Origin: Streptomyces albus subsp. chlorinus
Lineage (GTDB): Bacteria; Actinomycetota; Actinomycetes; Streptomycetales; Streptomycetaceae
Assembly: GCF_013302895.1 (NCBI RefSeq)
Contig: NZ_VJOK01000001.1
Location: forward strand, 2,281,859-2,323,671
Length of the DNA: 41,813 bases
Direction of reading: 5' to 3'
Under the pieces are notes generated by a model. The model searched no databases. It was given only the letters and a program-made list of their open reading frames with translations, and had not been told where the DNA came from. The translations under genes were made by a program, and so were the position numbers. This document shows positions 41,084-41,813 of the stretch, piece after piece (the first letter of the stretch is position 1; every line of letters starts with the position of its first letter).

Positions 41084-41813
41084 ATGGACCGACAGACGCG
41101 TTCACTCCTCGCCCACGCCGACCACCCGGTCGCGTCACCGCTCAGCGACTCCTCCGTGGACCGGCTGCTCGCCCGTGCGCTGCCGCGCGGTGACGAGCGC
41201 GTACTCGACCTCGGCTGCGGACAGGGGGCCTGGCTGCTGCGCGCCCTGCGCCACCATCCCGGCGTGACGGCGGTGGGGGTGGACACCTCCGAGGAGGCGC
41301 TGGAGCGCGCGCGACGGAACGCCGAGGAGTCGGGGACCGACAAGCGGCTGACGCTGCACTGCGGCGACGTCGCGACGTTCACCTCCGCGCGCCCCTTCGA
41401 CCTGGTGCTGAGTGTGGGCGCCACCCACGCGTTCGGCGGGCTGCGGCCCACCCTGGACGCCGCCCGCCGCCGGCTGGCCCCCGGCGGCGCCGTCCTGGTC
41501 GGAGAGGCGTACTGGCGACAGGAACCGTCCTCGTGGGCACGGGAGGTGCTGGGCGAGTACGACAGTCTGGCGGGAACGGTCGACCGCGTGACCGCCGACG
41601 GCTGGACGCCCGTGTACGCGCACCAGTCCACCCGCCACGAGCTGGACGACTACGAGTGGAGCTGGACCGGCTCGCTCGCCCGGTGGGCACTCGACAACCG
41701 GGACCACCCCGACAGCGCGGAGGCGCTCCGGGCCGCGGCCGCGCACCGGAACGAGTGGCTGCACGGTTACCGGGACAGCTTCGGATTCGTCTGCCTGCTG
41801 CTGCGCCCCTCCG
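41084..41813 (+). CDS. class I SAM-dependent methyltransferase (3' end beyond window)
   Basis: At least 243 codons with no stop to the window end, ending ...GFVCLLLRPS. Rossmann-like methyltransferase: motif I RVLDLGCGQGAWLLRALRHH (about 41-60), VTAVGVDTSEEALERARRNA (SAM ribose-binding Asp), HCGDVATFTSARPFDLVLSV, and LAPGGAVLVGEAYW. Substrate unknown; family neighbours include small-molecule methyltransferases. ATG at 41084 with a G-rich leader (TTCGGGG), 30 nt after the ArsR stop, so likely co-transcribed with it. Confidence 0.85.
   Translation, partial: MDRQTRSLLAHADHPVASPLSDSSVDRLLARALPRGDERVLDLGCGQGAWLLRALRHHPGVTAVGVDTSEEALERARRNAEESGTDKRLTLHCGDVATFTSARPFDLVLSVGATHAFGGLRPTLDAARRRLAPGGAVLVGEAYWRQEPSSWAREVLGEYDSLAGTVDRVTADGWTPVYAHQSTRHELDDYEWSWTGSLARWALDNRDHPDSAEALRAAAAHRNEWLHGYRDSFGFVCLLLRPS

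Overview
The window is a high-GC stretch of actinobacterial chromosome, almost certainly Streptomyces. The signs are third-position GC bias, GTG/TTG starts, leaderless promoters, a hrdA-type sigma gene next to dnaG, a WhiJ/DUF5753-DUF397-ATPase trio, and a degenerate copy of an intergenic repeat I recall as typical of Streptomyces. There are no transposases, integrases, rRNAs or CRISPR arrays. It looks like core chromosome with small accessory regulators between housekeeping genes.

Layout. 1-760: the start of a YtxH-like membrane protein gene (minus strand), tRNA-Asn(GTT) with a terminator, and a CAT-anticodon tRNA. 761-1195: a non-coding stretch with a nested inverted repeat. 1196-3658: a small HTH regulator plus a stand-alone Clp-N protein under a promoter carrying two copies of one inverted repeat, then two secreted 184-residue paralogues with identical cysteine positions. 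3757-10336: a MalY/PatB C-S lyase, an FGGY sugar kinase and a two-gene heterodimeric ABC exporter. 10451-20342, all minus strand: secreted trypsin-like protease, hrdA, dnaG, PoxB-type pyruvate dehydrogenase, ferredoxin-reductase-like flavoprotein, dGTPase and cutA.

20559-29089: VOC protein and AraC regulator (convergent); a second AraC regulator divergent from an NmrA-like protein and a cupin; type II dehydroquinase; a TetR regulator divergent from an MDR oxidoreductase; and an SDR translationally coupled to an orphan response regulator. 29403-34277: ppdK, a gamma-glutamylcyclotransferase-like protein and dusB. 34360-41813: MmyB-type XRE regulator divergent from a 14-TM MFS exporter; an ATPase-domain anti-sigma-like protein, WhiJ-like XRE regulator and DUF397 protein; a small membrane protein; and an OYE/YqjM flavoprotein divergent from an ArsR regulator, which is followed by a methyltransferase cut by the window end.

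Most of the regulation visible here is local: small regulators sit divergent from or beside the genes they probably control, with perfect palindromes in the shared intergenic DNA. The most unusual signal runs across genes. At least five or six unrelated genes end in tandem copies of their own last 15-28 nt with the stop codon inside the repeated unit (near 21989, 24087, 24516, 27029, 38587 and 39496). I know of no described system that explains it. The HTH/Clp-N pair with its paired GTCAAC-N4-GTTGAC operators, and the twin secreted cysteine proteins beside it, are the next most interesting items.
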